A DNA stretch of 7,217 nucleotides from Anaerolineales bacterium UBA6131 (GCA_002435875.1 DIVN01000277.1:5730-12946), one strand, 5' to 3'; shown: positions 1 through 6,321, counted from the stretch's first letter. Program-made: numbers and translations. Notes: generated by a model from the letters alone, not told the origin.

Positions 1-514
1 TCGCCAGCGCCTGCCCCACCGGTATCCACTGCATTGTGATGTCCTCCCCCGACTCGGGCAGTCCGCCACCAGGGGCAAGCTTCTCCGCATCGGCCAGCTC
101 CGCCAGATAAAGGTCTATCCGCTCTGAGCATGCGCCTGGACTCGGATAGAATTGAACAATGTGCACGAGGCTGCTGACCGCATAGCCAGCTTCCTCGAGT
201 AGCTCGCTCCTGGCCACGTCCTCCGCGTGCCTGCCGCTGTCAACTGTCCCCGCCACGATCTCGTACAACTGCCCTGAGCCGTGTTCACGCAGATAGGCGG
301 GCAGGCGAAATTGTTGCACCAGCAGCACGCTGTCATGCTGACGATCATACAGAAGGACCGCGACAGAATCGCCGCGCTCAAAGACCAGGCGCATCAGGGG
401 CTGACTCCAGACCCCGGCCGACTGCTCTATGCGCAGCACGTAACGCTGGAGGCGATAGTAGCCGTCATATTCAGCATTGCTAGCTACGATCTGCACTTGT
501 GTGGCTATGTCCAT
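1..514 (-). CDS. NudK/YffH-like Nudix hydrolase, 3' end cut by the window edge
   Basis: The reading frame opens at ATG 514 and stays open to the window edge, giving 171 residues without a stop; family members are about 190 residues, so only the C-terminus is missing. Nudix hydrolases of the NudK/YffH and ADP-ribose pyrophosphatase group split nucleoside diphosphates linked to another moiety (GDP-mannose, ADP-ribose) in the cytoplasm. The family match rests on VLLVQQFRLPA (residues 63-73), GSGQLYEIVAG (79-89), the Nudix box (89-111) and FYPSPGACSE (122-131). The box keeps the metal-binding core E104, E107, E108 and G110, but the usual first Glu is R95 and the usual Arg is S103. The gene starts 8 nt after the oxidoreductase gamma gene, and a GAGG overlapping that gene's stop serves as ribosome binding site. 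It looks like the last visible gene of the operon driven from position 3931. The substrate is not decided by the sequence. Confidence 0.85.
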   Translation of the reverse strand, partial: MDIATQVQIVASNAEYDGYYRLQRYVLRIEQSAGVWSQPLMRLVFERGDSVAVLLYDRQHDSVLLVQQFRLPAYLREHGSGQLYEIVAGTVDSGRHAEDVARSELLEEAGYAVSSLVHIVQFYPSPGACSERIDLYLAELADAEKLAPGGGLPESGEDITMQWIPVGQALA

Positions 515-522
515 ACGCGGCC

Positions 523-1092
523 TCACTTCGATGCGAAGGGAAGGCTGCGCAACGCGGCTTTGAGGTCCACGGCCTGTCGCAGGCCAGCCTCGAGCGCTTG
601 GGAGTTCATCTCCAGGGCTGCACGCGGTGCCCGAGAGGCCAGAGCAGCACGCAATGCATCCTGTGAAATCACTCCAGTGAGCCCTACCAGCACTCCGAGG
701 GCCACGATGTTGGCCGAGAGGGCGTGGCCCGTCTCTTCCTCAGCCAACCGGGTTAGTGGGACGGCAACGGCTTCGTCCTCGTCCGGCTCCACCTGCGTCG
801 AATCGACAATCAGCAGACCATCAGGCTTCAGTTGGCCGCGATACTCCTCGTACGCATCCTGGCTCATGGCCAGAAGGACGTCCGCCTGATTGACCTTTGG
901 ATAGTCGATCGGCTCATCGCTGATCACCACTTCGGCTTTGCACGACCCACTGCGGGCTGCGGGCCCATAGGCCTGGCTCTGAGCTGCCTCTAAACCATCG
1001 TGTGTTGCGGCAGCGTCGGCTAGGATCACCCCCGCCAGGATGATGCCCTGTCCGCCATTGCCGCACAAGACCAACTCGAGCCGTTTGCTCAT
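523..1092 (-). CDS. 2-oxoacid:ferredoxin oxidoreductase, gamma subunit (KorC/PorG type)
   Basis: This 189-residue protein matches the gamma subunit of 2-oxoacid:ferredoxin oxidoreductases, cytoplasmic enzymes that oxidise 2-oxoglutarate, pyruvate or related acids with CoA and reduce ferredoxin. The family glycine loop GNGGQGIILAG is at residues 12-22. The conserved YGPAARSG (42-49), followed by KAEVVISDEPIDYP (52-65) and the strand ADVLLAMSQDAY (70-81), completes the fold signature; the length is typical. The ATG has GGAAG six nt upstream. In most genomes this subunit sits beside the alpha, beta and ferredoxin-like delta genes. Here it lies between a glycosyltransferase (with a tiny ORF between) and a Nudix hydrolase, and no partner subunit occurs in the window. 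It may serve a complex encoded elsewhere, or partners may lie beyond position 1. The 2-oxoglutarate form (KorC) is my best guess among substrates, but substrate is carried mainly by the absent subunits. Confidence 0.87.
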   Translation of the reverse strand: MSKRLELVLCGNGGQGIILAGVILADAAATHDGLEAAQSQAYGPAARSGSCKAEVVISDEPIDYPKVNQADVLLAMSQDAYEEYRGQLKPDGLLIVDSTQVEPDEDEAVAVPLTRLAEEETGHALSANIVALGVLVGLTGVISQDALRAALASRAPRAALEMNSQALEAGLRQAVDLKAALRSLPFASK

Positions 1093-1095
1093 CGC

Positions 1096-1158
1096 CTACT
1101 TCCAGCCAAGCTTCGCCAGACACATGTTCGGGTCTTCCCTGGTCATGTACCCGACCAT
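1096..1158 (-). CDS. possible small ORF (20 or 16 codons) between glycosyltransferase and gamma subunit
   Basis: A short frame fills the gap between the glycosyltransferase stop and the gamma-subunit start. It can begin at ATG 1158 (20 residues) or at ATG 1146 (16 residues, MTREDPNMCLAKLGWK), and ends at TAG 1096-1098. The inner ATG overlaps the glycosyltransferase stop as ATGA, the usual layout for coupled translation, and only 3 nt separate its stop from the next ATG. The frame has no obvious ribosome binding site of its own and its product resembles no family I know. It could be a translated micropeptide, a coupling device that carries ribosomes into the gamma-subunit gene, the stub of a lost gene, or chance. 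It is listed because its fit to both neighbours is exact. Confidence 0.3.
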   Translation of the reverse strand: MVGYMTREDPNMCLAKLGWK

Positions 1159-2204
1159 TTGCCCGGGTCAGAAAGATCTTCTCTGCCGTTGACGGCGATG
1201 CTGTTCGCGGCTGCAGCAACCTGAGCAACACTGACGTTGCTCAAGCACCGCCTCTCGGCGCAACTCTGGCGCTGCGCCACGCTGCACGGCGAGCAACTCT
1301 CATCCCCCGAGACTACCGACACCTTAGGCCCGCGAGGGGCCCAGACTTGCGGTGAAGTGGGGCCAAAGACGGCCACCACAGGCACTCCAAGCGCGGCAGC
1401 CAGGTGACTGACGCCCGAATCATTGCCAAGATAGAGCGAACACCGTGCAATGATGGTAGCTAGAAGCTCAAGCGGCAATTCGCGCAAGACGACGCACCGC
1501 ACGCCCTCTAGCGCTCGTGCCAGACCTACCGTCGGCGCTGCGTCCGCCGGCCCCTGAACCAGCAGCACAGTGGCGTCACGATCGCGGCAGAGCCGCCTGA
1601 CTGCTTCCGCAAAACTCTCGACGGGCCAGTTCTTGGCGCTACTTCCGCTTCCAGGATGTACCGCAAGCACCCATCGACGTCGCAGTCCATGCTCAAGCCA
1701 CCAACGTGCGCCAGTGTCGATATCGCCTTCGCTGGGCATGATGCATGGAGGGTCGTCCGTCGTTGGAATGCCCAGCATGGCAAGCGGCTCTTGCAGGAAG
1801 CGGCTCATGTGCATGTCGAGGCTTGCATGAGCGCGCGCATCCCAATGCACCGCATGCGCGACGAGTCGCTCCAAGTTCCGACCGAACTGACTCTCGGCCG
1901 GCCCCACGTACGAAAGCACCAGGTCGAAGCTGCGCAAATATGCTCCTATCGGAACACGGTCACCCATGTCAGGGCTGAAGAGGGCCGCGACTTCGGTGGC
2001 GTCGAAGGAGGCCACTGCGCGCACAGCGCTGCGCCCGCATACCGAGCGCAAATACCTCAGGTCACCCATGACCTCCAGGTGTGTCTCTGGAGAGGCAGCC
2101 AGCACTGCCTGCGCCGCCGGCAGAGTGAGCAGCACATCGCCCAACGCCCCGGGGCGGATGATCAACACCCTGTGCCAGGGAGGTCCCCGACGTACACTAC
2201 TCAA
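1143..2204 (-). CDS. GT9-family glycosyltransferase (ADP-heptose:LPS heptosyltransferase-like)
   Basis: The 353-residue product has the GT-B fold landmarks of family GT9, cytoplasmic enzymes that move a heptose or other sugar from a nucleotide donor to a cell-surface glycan acceptor. The N-terminal glycine loop RPGALGDVLLTLP is at residues 17-29. HPGSGSSAKNWP (183-194) and the donor-site NDSGVSHLAAALG (261-273), followed by VFGPTSPQVWAP (279-290), are the strongest family marks. Four cysteines (C304, C307, C315, C320) form the C-terminal CxxC...C...CL pattern common in GT9 proteins. The start is TTG at 2204, overlapping the hutU stop as TTGA; AGGAG ten nt upstream, inside hutU, supports it. 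A GTG at codon 13 is the alternative, but it would leave very little before the glycine loop. No other glycan genes lie nearby, so donor and acceptor are unknown. If the host lacks LPS, heptose should not be assumed. Confidence 0.88.
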   Translation of the reverse strand: MSSVRRGPPWHRVLIIRPGALGDVLLTLPAAQAVLAASPETHLEVMGDLRYLRSVCGRSAVRAVASFDATEVAALFSPDMGDRVPIGAYLRSFDLVLSYVGPAESQFGRNLERLVAHAVHWDARAHASLDMHMSRFLQEPLAMLGIPTTDDPPCIMPSEGDIDTGARWWLEHGLRRRWVLAVHPGSGSSAKNWPVESFAEAVRRLCRDRDATVLLVQGPADAAPTVGLARALEGVRCVVLRELPLELLATIIARCSLYLGNDSGVSHLAAALGVPVVAVFGPTSPQVWAPRGPKVSVVSGDESCSPCSVAQRQSCAERRCLSNVSVAQVAAAANSIAVNGREDLSDPGKWSGT

Positions 2205-3871
2205 ACGGTCTGGTCTCCTCCCGTCGCCATCGGGATGCGTATGCCGTGGCGCCTGGCTGCCTCGATCGCCTCAGGGTATCCGGCATCCACGTGACGGATG
2301 ACCGCAGTGCCAGGGTCGTACGTCAAGACACGCTCCAGCCGACGTGCTGCTTCCGGAGTGCCATCGGCAACCGTAACCTGCCCGGCGTGCAGGGAGTAGC
2401 CAATGCCGACACCTCCGCCATGGTGAAAACTGACCCAGGTCGCGCCCCCCACGGCATTGAGCAGCGCGTTCAGGATCGGCCAATCGGCGATGGCATCTGA
2501 TCCATCGCGCATGGCTTCAGTCTCACGCCGTGGGCTCGCTACTGATCCGCCATCCAGATGGTCACGCCCAATGACGATCGGCGCGGAAATCTTGCCTTTG
2601 GCAACCAGATCGTTGATCAGCAGGCCAAAGCGTGCCCGCTCTCCATAGCCGAGCCAGCAAATTCTGGCCGGGAGACCCTGGAAAGCTACCCGTTCATGAG
2701 CCATGCGAATCCAGCGCACCAGGTGCTCATCGTAGGCAAATTCCCTGGTCACCAATTCATCAGTCACGTGGATATCCGCAGGATCCCCGGAGAGCGCTAC
2801 CCACCGGAAGGGACCTTTCCCCAGGCAGAACAGGGGACGGATATAGGCGGGTACGAAACCAGGATAGTCAAAGGCATTGGAAACGCCGGCATCGAATGCT
2901 CTCTGGCGCAGGTTGTTGCCATAGTCAAACACGACAGCCCCATGCTTCTGCATCTCGAGCATTGCCGAGACGTGCCGGGCCATTGACTCCATGGACAGCT
3001 CGGTGTAGCGCGAGGGGTCGGTGCGCTGCAGCTCCTGCGCTGCCTCGACTGAGAGCCCCATGGGCACATAGTCGAGAGGCTCGTGTGCTGGCGTCTGATC
3101 GGTGACCACATCGGGGGTGACCCCACGCGCTGCCAGCTCAGAGAACACCTCTGCGGCGTTGCCGATCAGGCCTACGGAAAGCGGATGGCCTGCACGAACG
3201 GCTTGCTCAACAAGCGTCATCGCTTCTTCCAGGTCCTCAACCACCCGGTCAATGTAGCGTGTATCGAGACGGCGCTTGGCCCGCGCCCGGTCTACCTCAA
3301 CAACGAGGGCCACGCCTTCATTCATGGTCACGGCCAAGGGCTGCGCGCCTCCCATACCGCCGAGACCTGCCGTCAGCACAAACTTTCCCTTCAGGCTGGG
3401 CGCACCAAAGTGCCGCTCAGCCAGAGAGGCCAGGGTTTCATAGGTGCCCTGCAAGATACCCTGCGTACCGATATACATCCAGCTGCCAGCGGTCATCTGA
3501 CCGAACATGATCAGGCCTTTGGCATCGAGCTCGTGAAAGTGCTCTGGCGTAGCCCATCGTCCGACGAGGTTAGAATTGGCGATCAGCACACGAGGTGCAT
3601 CAGGAAAAGTGCGGAAGACGCCGACTGGCTTGCCGGACTGTACGAGCAAAGTCTCATCGTCTTCGAGGTCCAGCAGACAACGCACAATCGCGTCAAAGCA
3701 CTTCCAGTTGCGAGCTGCCTTGCCGCTGCCGCCGTAGACGATCAGGTCATCAGGACGCTCGCCAACCTCGGGATCCAGGTTGTTCATGAGCATGCGCAGA
3801 GCCGCTTCCTGTCCCCATCCCTTGCAGGTTCGCTGCGTCCCACGAGGTGAACGCACCACGCGCTTCGACAT
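2201..3871 (-). CDS. hutU: urocanate hydratase (urocanase)
   Basis: Urocanase converts urocanate plus water to 4-imidazolone-5-propionate, the second step of histidine breakdown, using tightly bound NAD+ as electrophile in the cytoplasm. The 556-residue length is normal for the family. The N-terminal block KGWGQEAALRMLMNNLDPEV (residues 17-36) followed by YGGSGKAARNW (46-56), the NAD-binding glycine loop TAGLGGMGGAQP (167-178), GQMTAGSWMYIGTQGI (124-139) and PARICWLG (401-408) are all characteristic. C405 in the last block corresponds to the conserved cysteine numbered 410 in Pseudomonas putida urocanase. The ATG at 3871 is chosen because AGGAGG lies six nt upstream; the longer in-frame ATG at 3931 falls inside the promoter and would be upstream of transcription. 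The gene leads the operon. No histidase, imidazolonepropionase or formimidoyl hydrolase gene is in the window, so the rest of the pathway must be elsewhere if it exists. Confidence 0.97.
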   Translation of the reverse strand: MSKRVVRSPRGTQRTCKGWGQEAALRMLMNNLDPEVGERPDDLIVYGGSGKAARNWKCFDAIVRCLLDLEDDETLLVQSGKPVGVFRTFPDAPRVLIANSNLVGRWATPEHFHELDAKGLIMFGQMTAGSWMYIGTQGILQGTYETLASLAERHFGAPSLKGKFVLTAGLGGMGGAQPLAVTMNEGVALVVEVDRARAKRRLDTRYIDRVVEDLEEAMTLVEQAVRAGHPLSVGLIGNAAEVFSELAARGVTPDVVTDQTPAHEPLDYVPMGLSVEAAQELQRTDPSRYTELSMESMARHVSAMLEMQKHGAVVFDYGNNLRQRAFDAGVSNAFDYPGFVPAYIRPLFCLGKGPFRWVALSGDPADIHVTDELVTREFAYDEHLVRWIRMAHERVAFQGLPARICWLGYGERARFGLLINDLVAKGKISAPIVIGRDHLDGGSVASPRRETEAMRDGSDAIADWPILNALLNAVGGATWVSFHHGGGVGIGYSLHAGQVTVADGTPEAARRLERVLTYDPGTAVIRHVDAGYPEAIEAARRHGIRIPMATGGDQTV

Positions 3872-3877
3872 GGAGTC

Positions 3878-3883
3878 CCTCCT
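3878..3883 (-). promoter_or_regulatory. ribosome binding site of hutU
   Basis: AGGAGG with a 6-nt spacer before ATG 3871 is a consensus Shine-Dalgarno site. It settles the hutU start against the in-frame ATG 60 nt farther upstream. Confidence 0.9.
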
Positions 3884-3902
3884 CATTGAGTAGTGCTCGA
3901 AG

Positions 3903-3931
3903 ATTATACGGCTCGGCGGACCGAAGTTCAA
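3903..3931 (-). promoter_or_regulatory. sigma-70-type promoter of the hutU operon
   Basis: On the minus strand a TTGAAC -35 element (3926-3931) and a perfect TATAAT -10 element (3903-3908) are separated by 17 bp. Transcription should begin near 3896, leaving a leader of about 25 nt that contains the hutU ribosome binding site. The promoter sits in the 121-bp gap between rnc and hutU, so hutU and its followers can be expressed apart from hisS-rnc. I see no clear inverted repeat that would act as an operator. Confidence 0.8.
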
Positions 3932-3992
3932 GAGGGCGTGCGTTGCGGCTTAGCGCAGTCAGGTCAGGGCCTCGGCCAGCTGAAGCCTACGG

Positions 3993-4688
3993 TCACCCTA
4001 CCTGAAGCGCAGACAGCGCTGCCTCAGCAGCGACCTGCTCCGGTGACTGCTTGTTGGAGCCAAAACCACGGCCGTGCTCCTCGCCGACCACCAGCACCGC
4101 CGCCGGGAACACTTTCGCGTGGTCCGGCCCCTGCTCGGATACAGCCGCATAGACGGGCGTCACATGGAGACTGGCCTGGGCCCACTCCTGCAATCGTGTC
4201 TTGGCATCGCGAACGATCCTCTTGCCATTGTCGATCACGCACGAGTCGAGGATGGGGACGAAGAACTGACGGACCGCAGCGAGCCCGCTATCCAGAAAGA
4301 GGGCGCCCGATAAAGCCTCAAAGGCATCCGCCAGCATGGTTGGACGCGTGCGGCCCTTGCTCCGCTCCTCACCACGCCCCATGAGCAGGTAGCTGCCAAG
4401 CTGGAATCTCGCGGCAAACTGTGCCAGCGTTTCTGTGCACACCAGCTGAGCCCTGAGGCTGGTCAACTCGCCCTCTGCGCTCTCTGGGAAATGCTGATAG
4501 AGATACTCTGCTGCGAGAAAGTCCACGACCGCATCGCCAAGGAATTCGAGCCGTTCATTGTCGCCCCAGGCTACGTTGGGGTTCTCATTGCAGTACGAGC
4601 GATGTGTCAGGGCACGACGCAACAACGAAACATCGCGAAACTCAATGCCGATGGTGGTCTGTAAGAGCGCGAGATCCTCAGCGGGCAA
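3993..4688 (-). CDS. rnc: ribonuclease III
   Basis: RNase III cuts double-stranded RNA in rRNA precursors and structured mRNAs; it works as a cytoplasmic dimer with Mg2+. The 231-residue protein has the signature NERLEFLGDAV (residues 44-54), carrying the catalytic acidic residues E48 and D52. The second acidic pair is in DAFEALSGALF (D121, E124). A double-stranded RNA-binding domain occupies about residues 161-230, ending in GFGSNKQSPEQVAAEAAL. The start is TTG at 4688; a GGGGGGTGAT stretch close to the anti-Shine-Dalgarno complement precedes it, and no in-frame ATG lies nearby. An ATG at 4692 is out of frame and stops after four codons. The gene follows hisS by 20 nt and is probably cotranscribed with it. 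No convincing terminator separates it from the hutU promoter region. Confidence 0.96.
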   Translation of the reverse strand: MPAEDLALLQTTIGIEFRDVSLLRRALTHRSYCNENPNVAWGDNERLEFLGDAVVDFLAAEYLYQHFPESAEGELTSLRAQLVCTETLAQFAARFQLGSYLLMGRGEERSKGRTRPTMLADAFEALSGALFLDSGLAAVRQFFVPILDSCVIDNGKRIVRDAKTRLQEWAQASLHVTPVYAAVSEQGPDHAKVFPAAVLVVGEEHGRGFGSNKQSPEQVAAEAALSALQVG

Positions 4689-4708
4689 GCATCACCCCCC
4701 GTGACTGC

Positions 4709-6031
4709 CTATTGCAGGGCCAGCCGGCCGCGCGCCCACTGCGCCACTTCGCCAGCAGGCACCGAGGTCTGACTTTTGTCGCGCAGATCGCGCATGGCCA
4801 CCGTGCCGTTCATGAGCTCATCCGGTCCAACGATCGCCACCAGCGGGATGCCTCTCTTGAGAGCATAGCGAATCTGAGCTCCAAGTGGATCTGCTTCGTA
4901 GTAGAGCTCGCAACGCAATCCGGCGCTCCGCAGCAGATGGCTGACCTCAAGCGAGCGCACTTTGGTCTCGAGACTAAATACACTGACCAAACACTGCACC
5001 ATGGTCTGTGCGGGAGGAAGCATCTGCAGCTCCTCCATCACGTCAATGATGCGCTCGATGCCGATGGTCGTCCCTGTCGCCGGAACGCTGCGAGACGAGA
5101 AACGACCAACCAGCCCATCGAACCGCCCTCCTCCAGTAATGCTGCCGATGCGCGGCTTCTCCACGATCGTCTCGAAGATGGGGCCGGTATAGTAGTCGAG
5201 ACCGCGCACCATCGCTAGGTTCACGCGATAGCAGCTCTGATCAATTCCCAACGCCGGCAAATAGCTCAGCAGCTCCTGCAGTTCATCTAGGCCCTGCAGG
5301 GCAAGCGCGTCTTGAGCAAGCAGAGCGCGCAGCTCCAGCCAGGAGGTCTCGTCCGCGAGATTACCCTGCAACACCTTCAGCAACCGATCGGCCGTGGAGT
5401 CTGCGAGGCCGGCCCTTTGCAGTTCCCCGCGCACACCATCTGCGCCAATCTTGTCGAGCTTGTCGATGCTGCGGTAGAGATCAGGTAGCTGTGCCTCTGG
5501 CACTCCGCACGCTGCCCCGGCGCCCATTAGCACCTTGCGGTTGTTGATTGACGTCACAAACTGCTCGAATCCCAGCCGGCGCAGGATGGTGTAGGTCAGG
5601 GCGACAATCTCGGCATCGGCGAGCATGCTGGAAGAGCCAACGATGTCGGCGTCGCACTGGTAGAATTCGCGATAGCGCCCCTTCTGCGGGCGCTCAGCGC
5701 GCCAGACTGGAGCAATCTGATAGCGTCGGAAGGGCTTGGGCAGATCGGGGTATTGGGCCACGACGCGGCTGAGTGGCACGGACAGATCGTAACGTAGCGC
5801 CAGTTCTTCCTTGCCACCGGGGTGATTCACCATGAAGATGAGCTTTTCTGCGTCGCCTCCGTACTTGCCCAGAAGGATCTCTGTGAGTTCTACCGCCGGC
5901 GTGATCAGCGGCTCGAAGCCGAACTCCTCAAAGGCCTTGACAACCACACCCAGCACATGTTGACGTAGCACCATCCTGCTGGGCAATATGTCTCGCATTC
6001 CCTTGGGCAGTCGAGGTTGGATAAAGGGCAT
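4709..6031 (-). CDS. hisS: histidyl-tRNA synthetase, archaeal/eukaryotic-like type
   Basis: This class II synthetase attaches histidine to tRNA-His in the cytoplasm. The 440-residue chain has motif 1 around residues 30-50, motif 2 with RPQKGRYREFYQCD (114-127), the histidine-specific VRGLDYYTGPIFE (275-287), motif 3 in GGGRFDGLVG (300-309) plus TTIGIERI (321-328), and a C-terminal anticodon-binding domain (about 343-430). Three segments depart from the usual bacterial form: LRYDLSVPLSR (79-89) where bacterial enzymes have LRPEGT, REFYQCD instead of RQFHQ, and SINNRK plus SIDKLDKIG (161-166, 188-196) as in archaeal, eukaryotic and Bacteroidota enzymes. ATG 6031 is chosen because AGGAGG lies six nt upstream; an in-frame start at 6058 would precede that site. 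The gene for its own substrate, tRNA-His, is about 90 bp upstream on the same strand, with a terminator-like hairpin between. rnc follows. Confidence 0.97.
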   Translation of the reverse strand: MPFIQPRLPKGMRDILPSRMVLRQHVLGVVVKAFEEFGFEPLITPAVELTEILLGKYGGDAEKLIFMVNHPGGKEELALRYDLSVPLSRVVAQYPDLPKPFRRYQIAPVWRAERPQKGRYREFYQCDADIVGSSSMLADAEIVALTYTILRRLGFEQFVTSINNRKVLMGAGAACGVPEAQLPDLYRSIDKLDKIGADGVRGELQRAGLADSTADRLLKVLQGNLADETSWLELRALLAQDALALQGLDELQELLSYLPALGIDQSCYRVNLAMVRGLDYYTGPIFETIVEKPRIGSITGGGRFDGLVGRFSSRSVPATGTTIGIERIIDVMEELQMLPPAQTMVQCLVSVFSLETKVRSLEVSHLLRSAGLRCELYYEADPLGAQIRYALKRGIPLVAIVGPDELMNGTVAMRDLRDKSQTSVPAGEVAQWARGRLALQ

Positions 6032-6037
6032 ACAGAA

Positions 6038-6043
6038 CCTCCT
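6038..6043 (-). promoter_or_regulatory. ribosome binding site of hisS
   Basis: AGGAGG with a 6-nt spacer before ATG 6031 fixes the hisS start and argues against the in-frame start at 6058, which lies upstream of this site. Confidence 0.9.
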
Positions 6044-6078
6044 GGGCAAGTCAAGCACATTGAGCTAACAAATGGAAA

Positions 6079-6105
6079 GAGCGCGAGCCGTGCTGGCTCG
6101 CGCTC
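6079..6105 (-). terminator. terminator-like hairpin between tRNA-His and hisS
   Basis: An 11-bp perfect, GC-rich stem (6095-6105 pairing with 6079-6089) with a 5-nt loop (6090-6094) begins about 17 nt after the mature tRNA end. On the minus strand it is followed by TTTCCATTTGTT, a broken T-tract. This is the form of a weak intrinsic terminator that would end some tRNA-His transcripts and let others run into hisS. I find no good separate promoter between it and hisS, which also favours partial readthrough. It could also mark where the tRNA 3' trailer is processed. Confidence 0.65.
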
Positions 6106-6115
6106 CATAGCGCAA
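6098..6115 (-). promoter_or_regulatory. alternative hairpin competing with the terminator (possible antiterminator)
   Basis: On the minus strand TTGCGCT (6109-6115) can pair with AGCGCGA (6098-6104) around the loop ATGG: seven pairs, one of them G-U. The second arm is part of the terminator's 5' arm, so the two hairpins exclude each other. This one is made first during transcription but is less stable. The arrangement is that of an attenuator; whether it is used cannot be seen here. Confidence 0.35.
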
Positions 6116-6121
6116 CTCAAG

Positions 6122-6194
6122 GGTGGATGACGGGGGTCGAACCCGCAACCACTGATTCCACAGACCAGTGCTCTGCCATTGAGCTACATCCACC
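6122..6194 (-). tRNA. tRNA-His, anticodon GTG
   Basis: The full cloverleaf can be folded. The acceptor stem GTGGATG pairs with CATCCAC, the D stem GCTC with GAGC, and the anticodon stem CTGGT with ATCAG. The anticodon loop is CTGTGGA with anticodon GTG, and the T stem GCGGG pairs with CCCGT around TTCGACC (one G-U pair). The extra G at position -1 (6194) opposite the discriminator C73 (6122) is the identity mark of bacterial tRNA-His and confirms the call. The 3' CCA is not encoded, so a CCA-adding enzyme is needed. The gene is directly upstream of hisS and has its own likely promoter. Confidence 0.97.
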
Positions 6195-6212
6195 ATGCTA
6201 TGTGACTGCAAT

Positions 6213-6240
6213 ATTGTACTCAGATCGCTGGCGAAGGCAA
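6213..6240 (-). promoter_or_regulatory. likely promoter of tRNA-His (and hisS by readthrough)
   Basis: On the minus strand a TTGCCT -35-like element (6235-6240) and a TACAAT -10 element (6213-6218) are 16 bp apart. Transcription would start near 6206, about 12 nt before the tRNA 5' end, leaving a short leader for RNase P to remove. The -10 is good and the -35 moderate. Confidence 0.6.
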
Positions 6241-6287
6241 ATAACCCGTTGATGACCAACTGGTGACAACCGCCTCACGCAATGAGC

Positions 6288-6321
6288 CGCAACGTCAGGA
6301 CACCCAGTGGGCGACGCTGCG
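6288..6321 (-). other. hairpin in the gap after the small cysteine-protein gene
   Basis: Two 9-nt arms (6288-6296 and 6313-6321) pair around a 16-nt loop that can hold a small inner hairpin of its own; one pair is G-U. The structure starts about 15 nt after the stop of the small cysteine-protein gene and lacks a T-tract. It may mark the 3' end of the mobB transcript. The rest of the gap from 6195 to 6335 holds only the tRNA promoter. Confidence 0.35.

Noticed and set aside
281..889. Plus-strand open frame of about 200 codons
   Set aside because: It lies antisense across the Nudix and gamma-subunit genes, has a composition typical of a shadow frame, and matches no family.
914..1231. Minus-strand open frame of 105 codons across the glycosyltransferase/gamma-subunit junction
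   Set aside because: It is out of frame with both conserved genes and shows no family motif.
3083..3850. Plus-strand open frame of about 255 codons
   Set aside because: It is fully antisense to hutU, whose protein is strongly conserved; no ribosome binding site or family motif is seen.
3872..3931. Longer N-terminus of hutU from the ATG at 3931
   Set aside because: The extension overlaps the -35 and -10 elements, and the consensus AGGAGG belongs to ATG 3871.
3940..3992. Terminator after rnc
   Set aside because: Only a short imperfect hairpin around GGC/GCC with a bulge can be drawn, with no T-tract.
6032..6058. Longer N-terminus of hisS from a start at 6058
   Set aside because: It lies upstream of the consensus ribosome binding site that serves ATG 6031, and the family N-terminus fits the shorter form.
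6059..6121. T-box riboswitch before hisS
   Set aside because: No T-box consensus sequence and no stem I specifier loop with a histidine codon could be found; the leader is too short.
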